DNA of 64,000 nt from Longimicrobium sp. (GTDB taxonomy: Bacteria; Gemmatimonadota; Gemmatimonadetes; Longimicrobiales; Longimicrobiaceae): positions 42,479 to 106,478 of the forward strand of contig DASVWD010000234.1 of assembly GCA_036389795.1 (NCBI GenBank), in the 5' to 3' direction. The notes below the pieces were generated by a model that saw nothing but the letters and a program-made list of their open reading frames with translations, made no database searches and was not told the DNA's origin. Both the position numbers and the translations under genes were made by a program. Positions 17,776 to 26,358 of the stretch are shown one piece after another; the stretch's first letter is position 1; each line of letters starts with the position of its first letter.

Positions 17776-18552
17776 CTATCTCCGGCGCGGGGTGACGCCG
17801 AGGATGCCGACATAGGAGCCGTCCGCATCGACATCCGCGGAGGGGACCCGGAGGCCGGAGATGGTGCCGTCCAGGTACAGGGCGTCGCGGCACCCCAGCA
17901 CGTCGCGGACGAAGAGGGCCAGCTGGCGCACGGTGACGCCGTCGGGCGCGTAGACCAGCGCCACCTCCCGCGGACTGCACACGGCGACGGCGTTGCGCGA
18001 CACCTTCTGCCCCACCAGCCAGTGCGGACTGCCGGCGCGCAGCAGGAGCGGGCCGGACTGCGTGGCCTCGCGCATCCGCGGCAGCAGGGCGCCGGCGCGG
18101 CCCGTCTCCACGATCCGCGCCGTCCCGTCGGCGGCGATGGAGAAGACGCCGTTCGGCTGGTAGAAGAAGTTCCCCCGCAGTTCGCCCGCCGGCGGCTCGG
18201 CGCTGCGGTTGAGGGGACGCAGCGTGCGGCCCCGCTCCACGTGCAGCCCGGCGGGGAGGCGCGAGCGGTAGAAGATCCCCGCGTTGGTGGCCGCGAGCAG
18301 CGTGTCGCCCCGCGCCGCGAGCCAGCGGTCCAGCGCGGCCAGGCTCCCGAACGGCCGCCCCGCCTCGTCGCGCCAGTACAGGCGCAGGTCGGCGCGCGCG
18401 AGGTCCACCCGCACCACCTGGTAGCGCCCCCCGCCCGAGCGCATCTCCCGGTACTCGACCGCCCGCCGCCCCTGCTCCTGCGCCGCGCACGCCGTGGCCA
18501 CGACGGACAGCATCGCCGCGAGCCGGAAACCCCACGCGGTCCTCCCTCCCAC
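17776..18552 (-). CDS. phosphodiester glycosidase-family (DUF2233) exported protein
   Basis: About 258 residues. ATNAGIF, GNFFYQPNGVFSI, ATQSGPLLL and SRNAVAVCS are the conserved blocks of the DUF2233 / NAGPA phosphodiester glycosidase family. I favour the GTG at 18552 because it gives a basic n-region and hydrophobic core ending TACAAQ, a probable signal or lipoprotein peptide. The ATG at 18513 would start inside that hydrophobic core. The GTG lies in a CCCTCCC hairpin repeat, so the repeat may have shaped this 5' end. The substrate is unknown. Confidence 0.82.
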   Translation of the reverse strand: MGGRTAWGFRLAAMLSVVATACAAQEQGRRAVEYREMRSGGGRYQVVRVDLARADLRLYWRDEAGRPFGSLAALDRWLAARGDTLLAATNAGIFYRSRLPAGLHVERGRTLRPLNRSAEPPAGELRGNFFYQPNGVFSIAADGTARIVETGRAGALLPRMREATQSGPLLLRAGSPHWLVGQKVSRNAVAVCSPREVALVYAPDGVTVRQLALFVRDVLGCRDALYLDGTISGLRVPSADVDADGSYVGILGVTPRRR

Positions 18553-18580
18553 CGCGCGGCGGGGGGAGGGCCGGGGAGGG
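18541..18580. repeat. CCTCCC hairpin repeat
   Basis: CCTCCCTCCC is followed by a GC-rich loop and GGGGGGAGGG, then GGGGAGGG. It overlaps the GTG start proposed for the DUF2233 gene. Related hairpins are at 19702, 44394 and 53110. Confidence 0.65.
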
Positions 18581-18626
18581 GGGCTGCCCGCCGCCGCGCC
18601 GAAGCCCGGCCAGCACAGAGAGGGCC

Positions 18627-19328
18627 TCACTCGCCGCGCTCCGCCTGGCCGTAGAGGAAGAACGTCTCCGTCGCCGCCACCTCGGGGCGCCAGCCGAGCG
18701 CGGCGAGCCGGGGGGCCAGCTCCTCGGGGCGGTGGAACACCTTCACGATGCGGAACTCGCGCCCGTCGTTCAGCTTGCGCACGCTCACCACGTCGTCCTG
18801 CGCGGGGAGCACGTGGTCGCGCGCGGTCGAGAGCTCCGTGCGCAGCGAGTCCACGAAGATCGCCCGCCCGCCGGGCTTCAGCGCCGAGCGCACCAGCGCC
18901 CAGAACTCCTCGAAGCGCTCCGGCGGCACGTGCGACAGCCAGAAGCTGAAGAACGCCACGTCGTACGCCGCGTCGGGCCTCCACCCGAAGATGTCCGCCT
19001 GGACGTAGCGCACCCGCCCGTCGCCGACGCGCCGCCGGTTCAGCTCCAGCACCTCGGGCGAGGCGTCCACCGCCGTCACGCGGTCGGCGTAGCGGACGAG
19101 CTGCTCCGTCCACCAGCCGGTGCCGCACGCCAGCTCCAGCACGCACCCCGCCGGGCTCCACGCCGCCAGCGCGCGCCGCACCGCCTCCACCTCGGCGTTC
19201 CAGCGCGCGCGGTGCTCGGGGCCCAGGTCGTAGCGCCCCTGCCGCAGGAACCACTCGTCGTACTCCCCCGCGCGGACGCGGTAGTACTCCTTCTGCTGCT
19301 CGATCAGGTCGGCGGGCTCGATGCTCAA
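18627..19328 (-). CDS. class I SAM-dependent methyltransferase
   Basis: 233 residues. The SAM-binding motif is VLELACGTGWW, followed by VTAVDASPEVLEL (acidic residue for the ribose) and DVAFFSFWLSHVPPERF. The N-terminal EQQKEYYRVRAGEYDEW is common in small-molecule methyltransferases. The substrate cannot be inferred. The DUF2233 gene begins 74 bp downstream on the same strand. Confidence 0.9.
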   Translation of the reverse strand: MSIEPADLIEQQKEYYRVRAGEYDEWFLRQGRYDLGPEHRARWNAEVEAVRRALAAWSPAGCVLELACGTGWWTEQLVRYADRVTAVDASPEVLELNRRRVGDGRVRYVQADIFGWRPDAAYDVAFFSFWLSHVPPERFEEFWALVRSALKPGGRAIFVDSLRTELSTARDHVLPAQDDVVSVRKLNDGREFRIVKVFHRPEELAPRLAALGWRPEVAATETFFLYGQAERGE

Positions 19329-19393
19329 AGGAATCGGCTTCGATGAAGGTGACTGGGAAGCGGGGCCGACGAATGATAACCGCTGAACGGCGG

Positions 19394-19536
19394 TTGCGGG
19401 CGTGTCCCCCTGAAGGGGGCCGGGCTGCGCGCGCGGTAAGGCAGCAAACCACGCTGCCTAACCGCGCCGGGCCCCGGTCGCGCCAAACCCCACGGCGCGC
19501 CCGCGTCCCGGCCCTCCGGGCGCGCATCCCTCACGC
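19394..19536 (-). repeat. 150-bp structured repeat, copy C
   Basis: Inverted relative to copies A and B. The main hairpin reads AGGCAGC / GTGGTTT / GCTGCCT on the minus strand (19439-19459). Compared with copy A, the terminal pair has changed from G-C to A-T on both sides. The second hairpin is CGCGCC...GGCGCG. Unlike the others it has no 8-nt array at its end. The remaining DNA of this roughly 400-bp gap shows nothing else except a CGAGGCATGCCTCG palindrome near 19640-19654. Confidence 0.85.
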
Positions 19537-19701
19537 GGGTCTCGTCCGGATGGGGCCGTAGGGACGCGCCTGCGAGTCCGTGCGGAATCTGCATCGGCTC
19601 GTGAATCCACCCATCGCGCACGAGCCACCATCCACCGGTCGAGGCATGCCTCGCCCCTACGCGCCGATCCCCGCCCCCGCCCGTCGCGCGAAGCGCCGAA
19701 G

Positions 19702-19757
19702 TCCCTCTCCCGCGCAGCGGGGGAGGGACAGGCGCCTCAGGCGCCAGGGAGGGGGCC
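19702..19757. repeat. CCCTCTCCC double-hairpin repeat overlapping the kinase 3' end
   Basis: CCCTCTCCC / GGGGGAGGG (19703-19727) is followed by GGCGCC-TCA-GGCGCC (19731-19745) and AGGGAGGGGGCC. The order matches 44394-44448. The TGA of the histidine kinase gene (19737-19739) is the loop of the second hairpin. Confidence 0.8.
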
Positions 19758-21131
19758 CCCCGCGGCAGCGCCGATGCCTGGTTTCGCCGATGTCTCTCCC
19801 CCGCCCCGCCGCGGCACCCGCAGCCGGAACTCCGCCCCACCGCCGGCCGCGTCCGCCACCTCCGCCGCCCACCCCTCCTCGCGCGCCAGGCGCCGCACCA
19901 CCGCCAGCCCCAGCCCGGTGCCGCCGCCGCCCGAGTGGAACGGCTCCCAGATGCGCTCGCGCTCAGCGGACGGCACGCCGGGGCCGTGGTCGCGGACCGA
20001 GACCTCCACCGCCTCCGGCAGCTCGCGGGCGCGCAGCTCCACCGCCGTCCCCTCCGGCGCGTGCGCCAGCGCGTTCAGCAGCAGGTTGAGCAGCGCCTGC
20101 GCCAGCGGCTCGCGCGCGGCGGGCGCCGCCACCGCGGCTCCGTCCAGCACCAGGCGCACGCGCGAGCGCTCCGCCCGGGCCCCCACCAGCAGCGCCAGGT
20201 CTTCGAAGAGCGGCGAGAGCGGCGTCTCCCCCCCGGCCGACGGACCGCGCGGCGCCCGCCGCGCGATCCCCAGCAGGTTCGCCACCAGCCGCTCCACCCG
20301 CCCCACCTCCTCCAGGATCACCGACGCGTAGCGCCGCCGCTTCGGCTCCTCCACCTCCTCCTCGGCCAGCCGCTGCGCCAGCGAGCGCACCCCGGTGAGC
20401 GGGTTGCGGATCTCGTGCGCCAGCGACGCCGCCAGCTCGCCCACCACCGCGAGCCGCTCCTGCTCCGCCGCCGCCGCCGCGATCTCGCCGCTGCGCGCCG
20501 CCCGCACCTCGATGTCGTAGAAGCGCAGCCGCGCCACGCCGATGAAGATGAGCGCCTGCAGCCACACCATCAGCAGCGGCATCACGTACACCGCGATCCG
20601 CCCGTCCGTCAGCCACCCGCCCACGATCCCCACGGGGAACACCACCGCCATCAGCCCCACCACCAGCAGCGTCGCCCGCCGCTCGCGCAGGCTGCGCCCC
20701 ACGTGGGCGCCCAGCGAGCGCACCAGGATCCACGTCGCCACGCCCCACGCGCCCAGGTTCCACGCCTGCAGCGGCAGCTCCGCGTGGCGCCGCCCCACCG
20801 AGCGCAGGTCCACCGGCAGGAGCGCCAGCGCCAGGAGGAGCGCGCCCGCCGCCAGCCAGCGCGGGCGCCCCGACTCCCACAGCGCGAAGGCCAGGAAGAG
20901 CCCCGGCGCCAGGTGGATGGCCCCGCTCATCACGGGGTCCATCCGCTCCCACGCGCCCGTCGCGAAGGCCCACCCCTGCGCCGCCAGCCACACCGCGATC
21001 GAGCACCAGAAGAGCACGAACCACCGCACGGCGCTGCTCTTCGGGTTGAAGAGCAGCAGCAGGGCCGAGCCGAACACCGTCACGCCCAGCGCGAAGAAGG
21101 CGACGGCGGCCGCCAGGGGAGCGTTCGTCAC
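19737..21131 (-). CDS. membrane sensor histidine kinase
   Basis: 464 residues. About seven hydrophobic segments fill residues 8-200; then comes a short coiled linker, His239 in the SLAHEIRNPL box, an N-box LLNLLLNALAHAPEG, DHGPGVP and GGGTGLGLAVVRRLA. The membrane region would be the sensor. The start is a GTG at 21131 overlapping the TGA of the TonB-receptor gene (GTGA), so kinase synthesis appears tied to the receptor. The last ~20 residues (GGETSAKPGIGAAAGGPLPGA) and the stop are encoded within an interspersed repeat and are probably not functional. No response regulator is adjacent. Confidence 0.9.
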   Translation of the reverse strand: MTNAPLAAAVAFFALGVTVFGSALLLLFNPKSSAVRWFVLFWCSIAVWLAAQGWAFATGAWERMDPVMSGAIHLAPGLFLAFALWESGRPRWLAAGALLLALALLPVDLRSVGRRHAELPLQAWNLGAWGVATWILVRSLGAHVGRSLRERRATLLVVGLMAVVFPVGIVGGWLTDGRIAVYVMPLLMVWLQALIFIGVARLRFYDIEVRAARSGEIAAAAAEQERLAVVGELAASLAHEIRNPLTGVRSLAQRLAEEEVEEPKRRRYASVILEEVGRVERLVANLLGIARRAPRGPSAGGETPLSPLFEDLALLVGARAERSRVRLVLDGAAVAAPAAREPLAQALLNLLLNALAHAPEGTAVELRARELPEAVEVSVRDHGPGVPSAERERIWEPFHSGGGGTGLGLAVVRRLAREEGWAAEVADAAGGGAEFRLRVPRRGGGETSAKPGIGAAAGGPLPGA

Positions 21132-23680
21132 AGGGTCAGCCCCAGGCCCAGCACCAGGGTGCGGTCGGCGAAGAAGGCGGGGACCGGGCGGCGCTCGGCG
21201 TACCCGGCGCCGTAGGTATAGCCCTGCACGTTCCCCCTGTCCAGCAGGTTCAGCATCTCCAGGTACACCACCCCCACCCCGGCGCGCATGGGGATGTAGC
21301 GCGTCACCCGCCCGTCCAGCCGCGCGTACGACGGCAGCCGCGCCCCGTTCGGCGCCCCGTAGACGGGGCCTCCGTCCGCCGCCGGCCCGACGACTTCCGT
21401 GAACGGCCGCCCGCTCGAGAGCCTGAGCGTGCTCCCCACCTCCCAGTTGTCGACGACGGAGAGCCGCGCGACGCCGGTGAGCGTGTGCCGCACGTCCACC
21501 GCCGAAGGCGCCTCGCGCCCGTCCTCCAGTTCCACGCGCCCGTCCAGGAACGAGTAGGTGATCCACCCGTTCAGCCGCCGCTGCCGCGACCAGCGCACCA
21601 TGGCGTCCACGCCCGCCGCGCGCCCGCCCACCACCCGCGGCCCGGCGCCGGACTCCTGGTAGGCGCCGTACTCCTTCCAGAACGCCTCCACCTTGAGCGA
21701 CGGCTCGCCGCCGCGCTCGGCGCCCACCACCAGGTGCGCGGCCTCCGTCGGCGTCCCCGAGGGCGAGCCCGCGTCGGGTACGGCGTAGCGCGTGCGCCAG
21801 CGCCCCTGGTGGAAGAGGCCGCCCGCCAGCCGCAGCGTCCACTCGTCGGCGCGCACCGCCAGCCCCAGCCGCGGGTCCATCGTCCACGCCCCCTCGCCCG
21901 GCAGGTGGTCGGCGCGCACGCCGGCCACCAGCGCGACGGACGAGCCCAGCGGCCGCTCCGCCTCCACGAAGGCGCCCGCGTGCCAGGCGTCGGCCGTCTC
22001 CAGCGTCTCGCGCGCGGGCGAGCCCGGCGCCAGGCGGTCCGTCGTGGGCACGGCGCCCTCCTGGCGCGCGTCCATCCAGGCGGCCTCGGCGCCCGCGCGG
22101 AGCCGCCCGCCGCCCCAGGCCAGGTCGCCCTCCACCCGCCCGCGGAGCCCACGGTCGGTCCGCTCGCGGTCCAGCACGCCGTAGCGGTAGCCGTTCTCGC
22201 GCACCGCCGCCGAGAGCGAGCCGCGCAGCCCCCACGCGCCGTCCGCGGAGACGGTGCGCCCGGAGAGCGCCACCAGGCGGTTCATCCCCTCGCTGCGGAA
22301 GGGGCCCCGCCAGCCGTACGCGTCCACCTCGCGCGCCGCGTGGTCGCCGTCGGCCATCGCCGTGAGGCGCAGCTCCGTCCCCGCGCGCGGCGTCCACACC
22401 GCGCCCAGCATCCCCTCCAGCGACCCCGGCGCCTCGGCGAACTCCTTCTCGCGGCCGTGCAGCGCCAGGAGCAGCGAGGCGTCGGTCATCCGCAGGCTCC
22501 CCCACGCGCCCGCCCGGCGGCCGAGCGGGAGGTCCACCGCCGTGCCCAGCTGAACCGTGTTGCCGTTCAGGCGCACCACGCGCGCCTCGGGGCGGCCGTT
22601 GGTCTCCAGGTCCAGCACGCCCGAGAGCGCGTCGCCGTAGCGCACCGAGAAGCCGCCGCTGGCGAAGTAGGCGCTGCGGAGCACCTGCGAGTCCAGGATG
22701 CCGAAGGCGGCCCCGTTCAGCGACTCGTAGCGCCCCGGGTACACCAGCCGCGCGCCGTCCACGAACACGGGAGATTCGGCCGGGTCGCCGCCGCGCACGT
22801 ACAGGTCGCTCCCCTCGGCGGCGCGGGTGGCGCCGGGCATGGTCTGGAAGGCGTGCATCACGTCCGCCGTGCCGCCGGGCGTGGTGAGCACGTCCAGCCG
22901 GCGCAGCGAGGTGCCGCTGCGGGTGTCGTCCAGCCGGTTGCCGCCGTCGGCCACCACCGGCGCCAGCGTCAGCGCTCCCTCGCGCCGCCCCGCCGCGCTC
23001 ACCTGTCCGTCGCCGGTCGGCTGCGTGGACGCAGCGCCGGACGCGGGCGCCGCCGCCGACCCCTCGCCGCGCCCGGCCAGCCGCTCGCGGAAGCGCGCGT
23101 CGGCGGGGAAGAGGCGGGCGCCGCGCTCCCAGATCGCCCGCGCGTCGGCTTCCCTGTTCTGCCGCCTGTAGAGGTCGCCCAGGAAGAGGTAGGGGAGCGC
23201 GAAGTGCGGCTCGGCGCGCTCGCCCTGCTGCGCCACCAGCGTCTCCAGGTGGCGGACGGCGTCGCCGGTGCGGCCCAGGAAGGCGGGCGTGTGGTAGTGG
23301 TTCATCGCCAGGGCGAAGCGCGCGCCCCAGTGCAGCGAGTCGAGCCGGAGCGCGTCCTCCAGCAGGGAGTTCGACTGCCCGATCAGCACGCCCTTCTGCA
23401 TCATCTCCACGAACGGGATGCGGCAGCGCGACTTCACGCTCGCCATCCCCACCCGCGGCTCGGGGTCGCGCGGGGCGGCCTTCGACCACCGCTCGAACAG
23501 CTCCTCCGCGCGGTCGGCCGCCGTGCGCGCCTCCTGCTCGCGCCCGCCCTCGGCCGCCGCGATGCACGCCTGCAGCGCCGCCTGGGCCGCCGCGTGCTCG
23601 TCCTGCTGCGCGGCCGCCCGGCCGCCCGTCACCAGCAGCGCCCCCGCGAGCAGCGCCGCCATCGTATCGCGCATCGTCAT
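21128..23680 (-). CDS. TonB-dependent receptor-like protein with N-terminal TPR region
   Basis: 850 residues from the ATG at 23680, chosen for the GGAGA ribosome site and a clean signal peptide (MTMRDTMAALLAGALLVTGG). Residues about 27-205 are TPR-like helices (EDALRLDSLHWGARFALAMN; FLGDLYRRQNREADARAIWERG). A plug domain follows with GSDLYVRGGDPAESPVFVDGA. The rest is a beta-barrel ending in RTLVLGLGLTL. TonB-type receptors import large ligands across the outer membrane; the substrate is unknown. A TPR front end on such a receptor is uncommon. It is coupled to a histidine kinase by GTGA. Confidence 0.85.
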   Translation of the reverse strand: MTMRDTMAALLAGALLVTGGRAAAQQDEHAAAQAALQACIAAAEGGREQEARTAADRAEELFERWSKAAPRDPEPRVGMASVKSRCRIPFVEMMQKGVLIGQSNSLLEDALRLDSLHWGARFALAMNHYHTPAFLGRTGDAVRHLETLVAQQGERAEPHFALPYLFLGDLYRRQNREADARAIWERGARLFPADARFRERLAGRGEGSAAAPASGAASTQPTGDGQVSAAGRREGALTLAPVVADGGNRLDDTRSGTSLRRLDVLTTPGGTADVMHAFQTMPGATRAAEGSDLYVRGGDPAESPVFVDGARLVYPGRYESLNGAAFGILDSQVLRSAYFASGGFSVRYGDALSGVLDLETNGRPEARVVRLNGNTVQLGTAVDLPLGRRAGAWGSLRMTDASLLLALHGREKEFAEAPGSLEGMLGAVWTPRAGTELRLTAMADGDHAAREVDAYGWRGPFRSEGMNRLVALSGRTVSADGAWGLRGSLSAAVRENGYRYGVLDRERTDRGLRGRVEGDLAWGGGRLRAGAEAAWMDARQEGAVPTTDRLAPGSPARETLETADAWHAGAFVEAERPLGSSVALVAGVRADHLPGEGAWTMDPRLGLAVRADEWTLRLAGGLFHQGRWRTRYAVPDAGSPSGTPTEAAHLVVGAERGGEPSLKVEAFWKEYGAYQESGAGPRVVGGRAAGVDAMVRWSRQRRLNGWITYSFLDGRVELEDGREAPSAVDVRHTLTGVARLSVVDNWEVGSTLRLSSGRPFTEVVGPAADGGPVYGAPNGARLPSYARLDGRVTRYIPMRAGVGVVYLEMLNLLDRGNVQGYTYGAGYAERRPVPAFFADRTLVLGLGLTL

Positions 23681-24025
23681 CGTCGTCTCCGTCGGTCCTT
23701 CGTTCCCGTCGCCGTCGTGTCGACCGGGACGAAAGCAACCCGGGGGCCGGAGATGCCGGGCGCGCAAGTTGTTGATTCGAGGCTATTTACGGATTTCGAC
23801 CGCGGCTCGGGGGTGCAGCCGGACGGCTCCGGTGCAGCCGCGCGGCTGCACCGGAACGAGGTCTTCCGGATCTGGGATTACAGGCGAAAGGAGGCTCTCT
23901 CGATGCATGGAGCGCCCTGGCGGCCGCCGGGGAGGCGTCGGCCGAGGCTGCCGAAAGAGAGCACGCGCGGAGCTTCAGCGTCGTGGAGAGAGAACCCTGC
24001 GTCGTCGGGCGACGGATGGCCGGGT
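23681..24025. other. 345-bp gap between the SIR2 gene and the receptor gene
   Basis: Upstream region of the receptor and downstream region of the SIR2-domain gene. It is AT-richer than its surroundings around 23770-23900, and GTGCAGCCGNNCGGCT words recur near 23814-23850. No clear hairpin terminator or gene was found. Confidence 0.4.
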
Positions 24026-26122
24026 CTACTCCGCGTGCAGGAAGGGTCCCGCGATGAGCTCTTGCAGCTCCGCGAGAGAGTCCCTGACCAGGTTCGAGTG
24101 GGGCGAGTTCGGGAACAGGCCCCCGACGCGGACCTTGCGCATCGTGGTCTCCCGTTCGATCAGCGCGTGGTAGCGGTCGAAGAGACGGGCCTCCTCCTCG
24201 CCCGCGTCGGGGCAGAGAGACATGGAGTCCAGCAGGTCCCAGGCGTACGCGACCCAGGGGAACACGTGTGAGTTCTCGGAGGTCCCGAAGCGCCGCATCA
24301 GGTGGTACAGCGCCTCGCAGGCGCTTCCACACCGCCCCTCGGCGCGCAGGCACGCCGCCCGTCCGAAGAGCGCGGCCGCCAGGTACGGCATCGTCTCGAC
24401 GTCTTCCTGGCCCGCGCCGCCCGCCCATTCCGAAGACCGGTCCGTTCTCTCGCAGTGCTCGATCACGCGGGCGAAGCACGCCTCCGCCCGGGCGGCGTGG
24501 CCCTGCCGGAGAAGGGCCCCGGCCGTCGAGAGCAGCACCTCGCGCTCGATGAGCTCCCCGCGCTGGGGCGCGGCCCTGGCGGTGCGCGCGAGCAGCTCGT
24601 CGGCGGCGGCTCGCTCGGCCGCGTCCGCCCCGAACCCGGTCTCGGCGAGAACCGCGAGCGCAACGGCCTGCGCGGCCTCGCCGCGCACGGCGTCGGCCCG
24701 CTGCGCCGCGCCGTGGAGGTCGTGCGCCCGCAGCAGGTGGAGGGCTTCGCCCGCCCTGCCCCGGGCGAGCAGCAGCCTCGCCTTCCCGACGATCGCGCGC
24801 ACGGCGGGCATGGCGTCGCGGTCGACGCGCGGGTCGGCCAGCAGGTCCATCACGAGACCGAACCCCCTCTCCTTCTCGGCGGATGCGTCGGGTGCGTTCT
24901 GGGCCGCGAAGCTGACCAGCCACGCGAGCTCGGTGAGCCCGCCGCCATCCAGCCCGGACGAGTCCGGGGAGTCGAGCAGCTCGGCGGCCCGCGCGATCAC
25001 CTCGGCGTAGCGGGACTGCCGGAGCGAGCGCCTGATCTCGCGCAGCTTCTGCTCCCTGCCCGCCCCGCCCGCGTGCATGCTCCGCAGCTGGCTGACCGCC
25101 ACCGAGAACTGGTCGTCGCCCTGCACGGCTTCTTCCAGCAGGTCGGTGAAGTAGCCCAGGGGATCCCGCGTCAGCTTCGGCTCGCCCAGCCCCAGGCAGC
25201 GGATGAACTCGTCGAACACCTCGGTCGCGGGCAGCTGCACGTTGGGATGCAGGTCCGTCTCGCGCCGCACGGGGGTCGCGGGGGAGCTCTGCAGCGCCTT
25301 CGAATCGCGGTGAACGACGAAGACCACGTTCGGATTCTCCCGCAGCCAGCCGGGGAGGGCGTAGATCTCGCTGGCCCGGTAGCAGAACCAGTAGAGCTTC
25401 CGCGGAAGGGGCCGCCGGGGCTGCAGGCGCCTCTTCAGCGCCGACATGAAGACGTCGCCCTCCCAGCCGCTGTAGCCCACCACCAGGGGAGACTGGTTGG
25501 TGAGGATGCGGTCGAGCATGGCGGCCATCGACAGCGAGCTCTCGGACGAGAGCTGCGCCCGCCCGTCGACCTCGCCGGCCAGGTTGCACAGGTCGTAGAA
25601 CCAGTACGTGCCGTGCACGTGCACGATCTGGAGGTCCGAGATCTCGCTCTCGATGCGGTCGACCGTCGCCGGGTGGTCGCAGACGCGCACCGTGGTCTCC
25701 CCGAGCAGGCACAGGGCCCTGAACAGGAGGTCGTCGAAGTTCGTGGTCACGGTGAGCGTCGCGAGCTTCCTGCTGGCCAGGATGCGCGCCAGGCGGAAGT
25801 TGGCCGGCGAGATCGGCCGGTCGCGCATCAGCTCCCGCAGGAAGCGCTGCCGGTCGATCGGCTGCGGGTGCGCGGCGGCGAGCGCATCGGAGTACGTGCG
25901 GAGGCGATCGTCGACGCCCCCGCCGGACGGGTGGGCGGCATGCCTCCTCTCCCTCCTGGCCCCTCCGCACTGGCCGGTGATCTCGTCGGCCAGCGGAATC
26001 GACGGATGGGAGACGCCCGCCCCGACCAGGAAGAAGAACGGCAGCGAGTGGTGCGGGTGGTAGGGGCGCCTCGACGAGCTGCAGATTTCCTTCACCGCGA
26101 GTTGCAGTTCCTTGATCTCCAC
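24026..26122 (-). CDS. SIR2-domain protein with C-terminal helical-repeat region (defence-like NADase)
   Basis: 698 residues. The start is a GTG at 26122 with GGAGG five bases upstream. The SIR2-like core has the nucleotide loop GAGVS (34-38), TTNFD (126-130), the HVHG histidine (His170) and GYSGWEGD (216-223). The NAD-contacting Asn and catalytic His are present, so it should hydrolyse NAD. From about residue 330 on it is alpha-helical and TPR-like (ALFGRAACLRAEGRCGSACE). SIR2-plus-repeat proteins of this design are typical anti-phage effectors in which the repeat part senses or binds a partner. It lies downstream of the KAP NTPase-432 aa-SDR genes but has its own promoter. Confidence 0.85.
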   Translation of the reverse strand: MEIKELQLAVKEICSSSRRPYHPHHSLPFFFLVGAGVSHPSIPLADEITGQCGGARRERRHAAHPSGGGVDDRLRTYSDALAAAHPQPIDRQRFLRELMRDRPISPANFRLARILASRKLATLTVTTNFDDLLFRALCLLGETTVRVCDHPATVDRIESEISDLQIVHVHGTYWFYDLCNLAGEVDGRAQLSSESSLSMAAMLDRILTNQSPLVVGYSGWEGDVFMSALKRRLQPRRPLPRKLYWFCYRASEIYALPGWLRENPNVVFVVHRDSKALQSSPATPVRRETDLHPNVQLPATEVFDEFIRCLGLGEPKLTRDPLGYFTDLLEEAVQGDDQFSVAVSQLRSMHAGGAGREQKLREIRRSLRQSRYAEVIARAAELLDSPDSSGLDGGGLTELAWLVSFAAQNAPDASAEKERGFGLVMDLLADPRVDRDAMPAVRAIVGKARLLLARGRAGEALHLLRAHDLHGAAQRADAVRGEAAQAVALAVLAETGFGADAAERAAADELLARTARAAPQRGELIEREVLLSTAGALLRQGHAARAEACFARVIEHCERTDRSSEWAGGAGQEDVETMPYLAAALFGRAACLRAEGRCGSACEALYHLMRRFGTSENSHVFPWVAYAWDLLDSMSLCPDAGEEEARLFDRYHALIERETTMRKVRVGGLFPNSPHSNLVRDSLAELQELIAGPFLHAE

Positions 26123-26253
26123 GATTTCCTCCACTGGCACGCGGCGGTGAGCGCTCCGGACGCAGGACGCGGAAGAGGCGATGCGCGCGCATCGGCTCTT
26201 CTCTGAAGACGAAAGAGAAGCGCGGGGAGAGACCTGTACGGGACGGGACGACC

Positions 26254-26282
26254 ATTCTATCCGAAGCCGCGGATCGATGCAA
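26254..26282 (-). promoter_or_regulatory. sigma-70 promoter for the SIR2-domain gene
   Basis: On the minus strand: TTGCAT (26282-26277), exactly 17 bp, TAGAAT (26259-26254). The leader of about 125 nt contains two small inverted repeats, CTTCTCT...AGAGAAG and CGATGCGCGCGCATCG, which might control translation of the SIR2 gene. Confidence 0.65.
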
Positions 26283-26358
26283 CGGCATCTGTTTCCGGCG
26301 GAGCGCGGACGTCCCCGGGAGCGGGGCGTTCGCGTGGCGGAGGCCTGGGTCAGGCCCC

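Noticed and set aside
19737..23738. A single minus-strand open frame of about 1330 codons covering kinase and receptor
   Set aside because: The first part is out of frame with the receptor gene and reads as Arg/Gly/Ala. The kinase starts at its own GTG at 21131.
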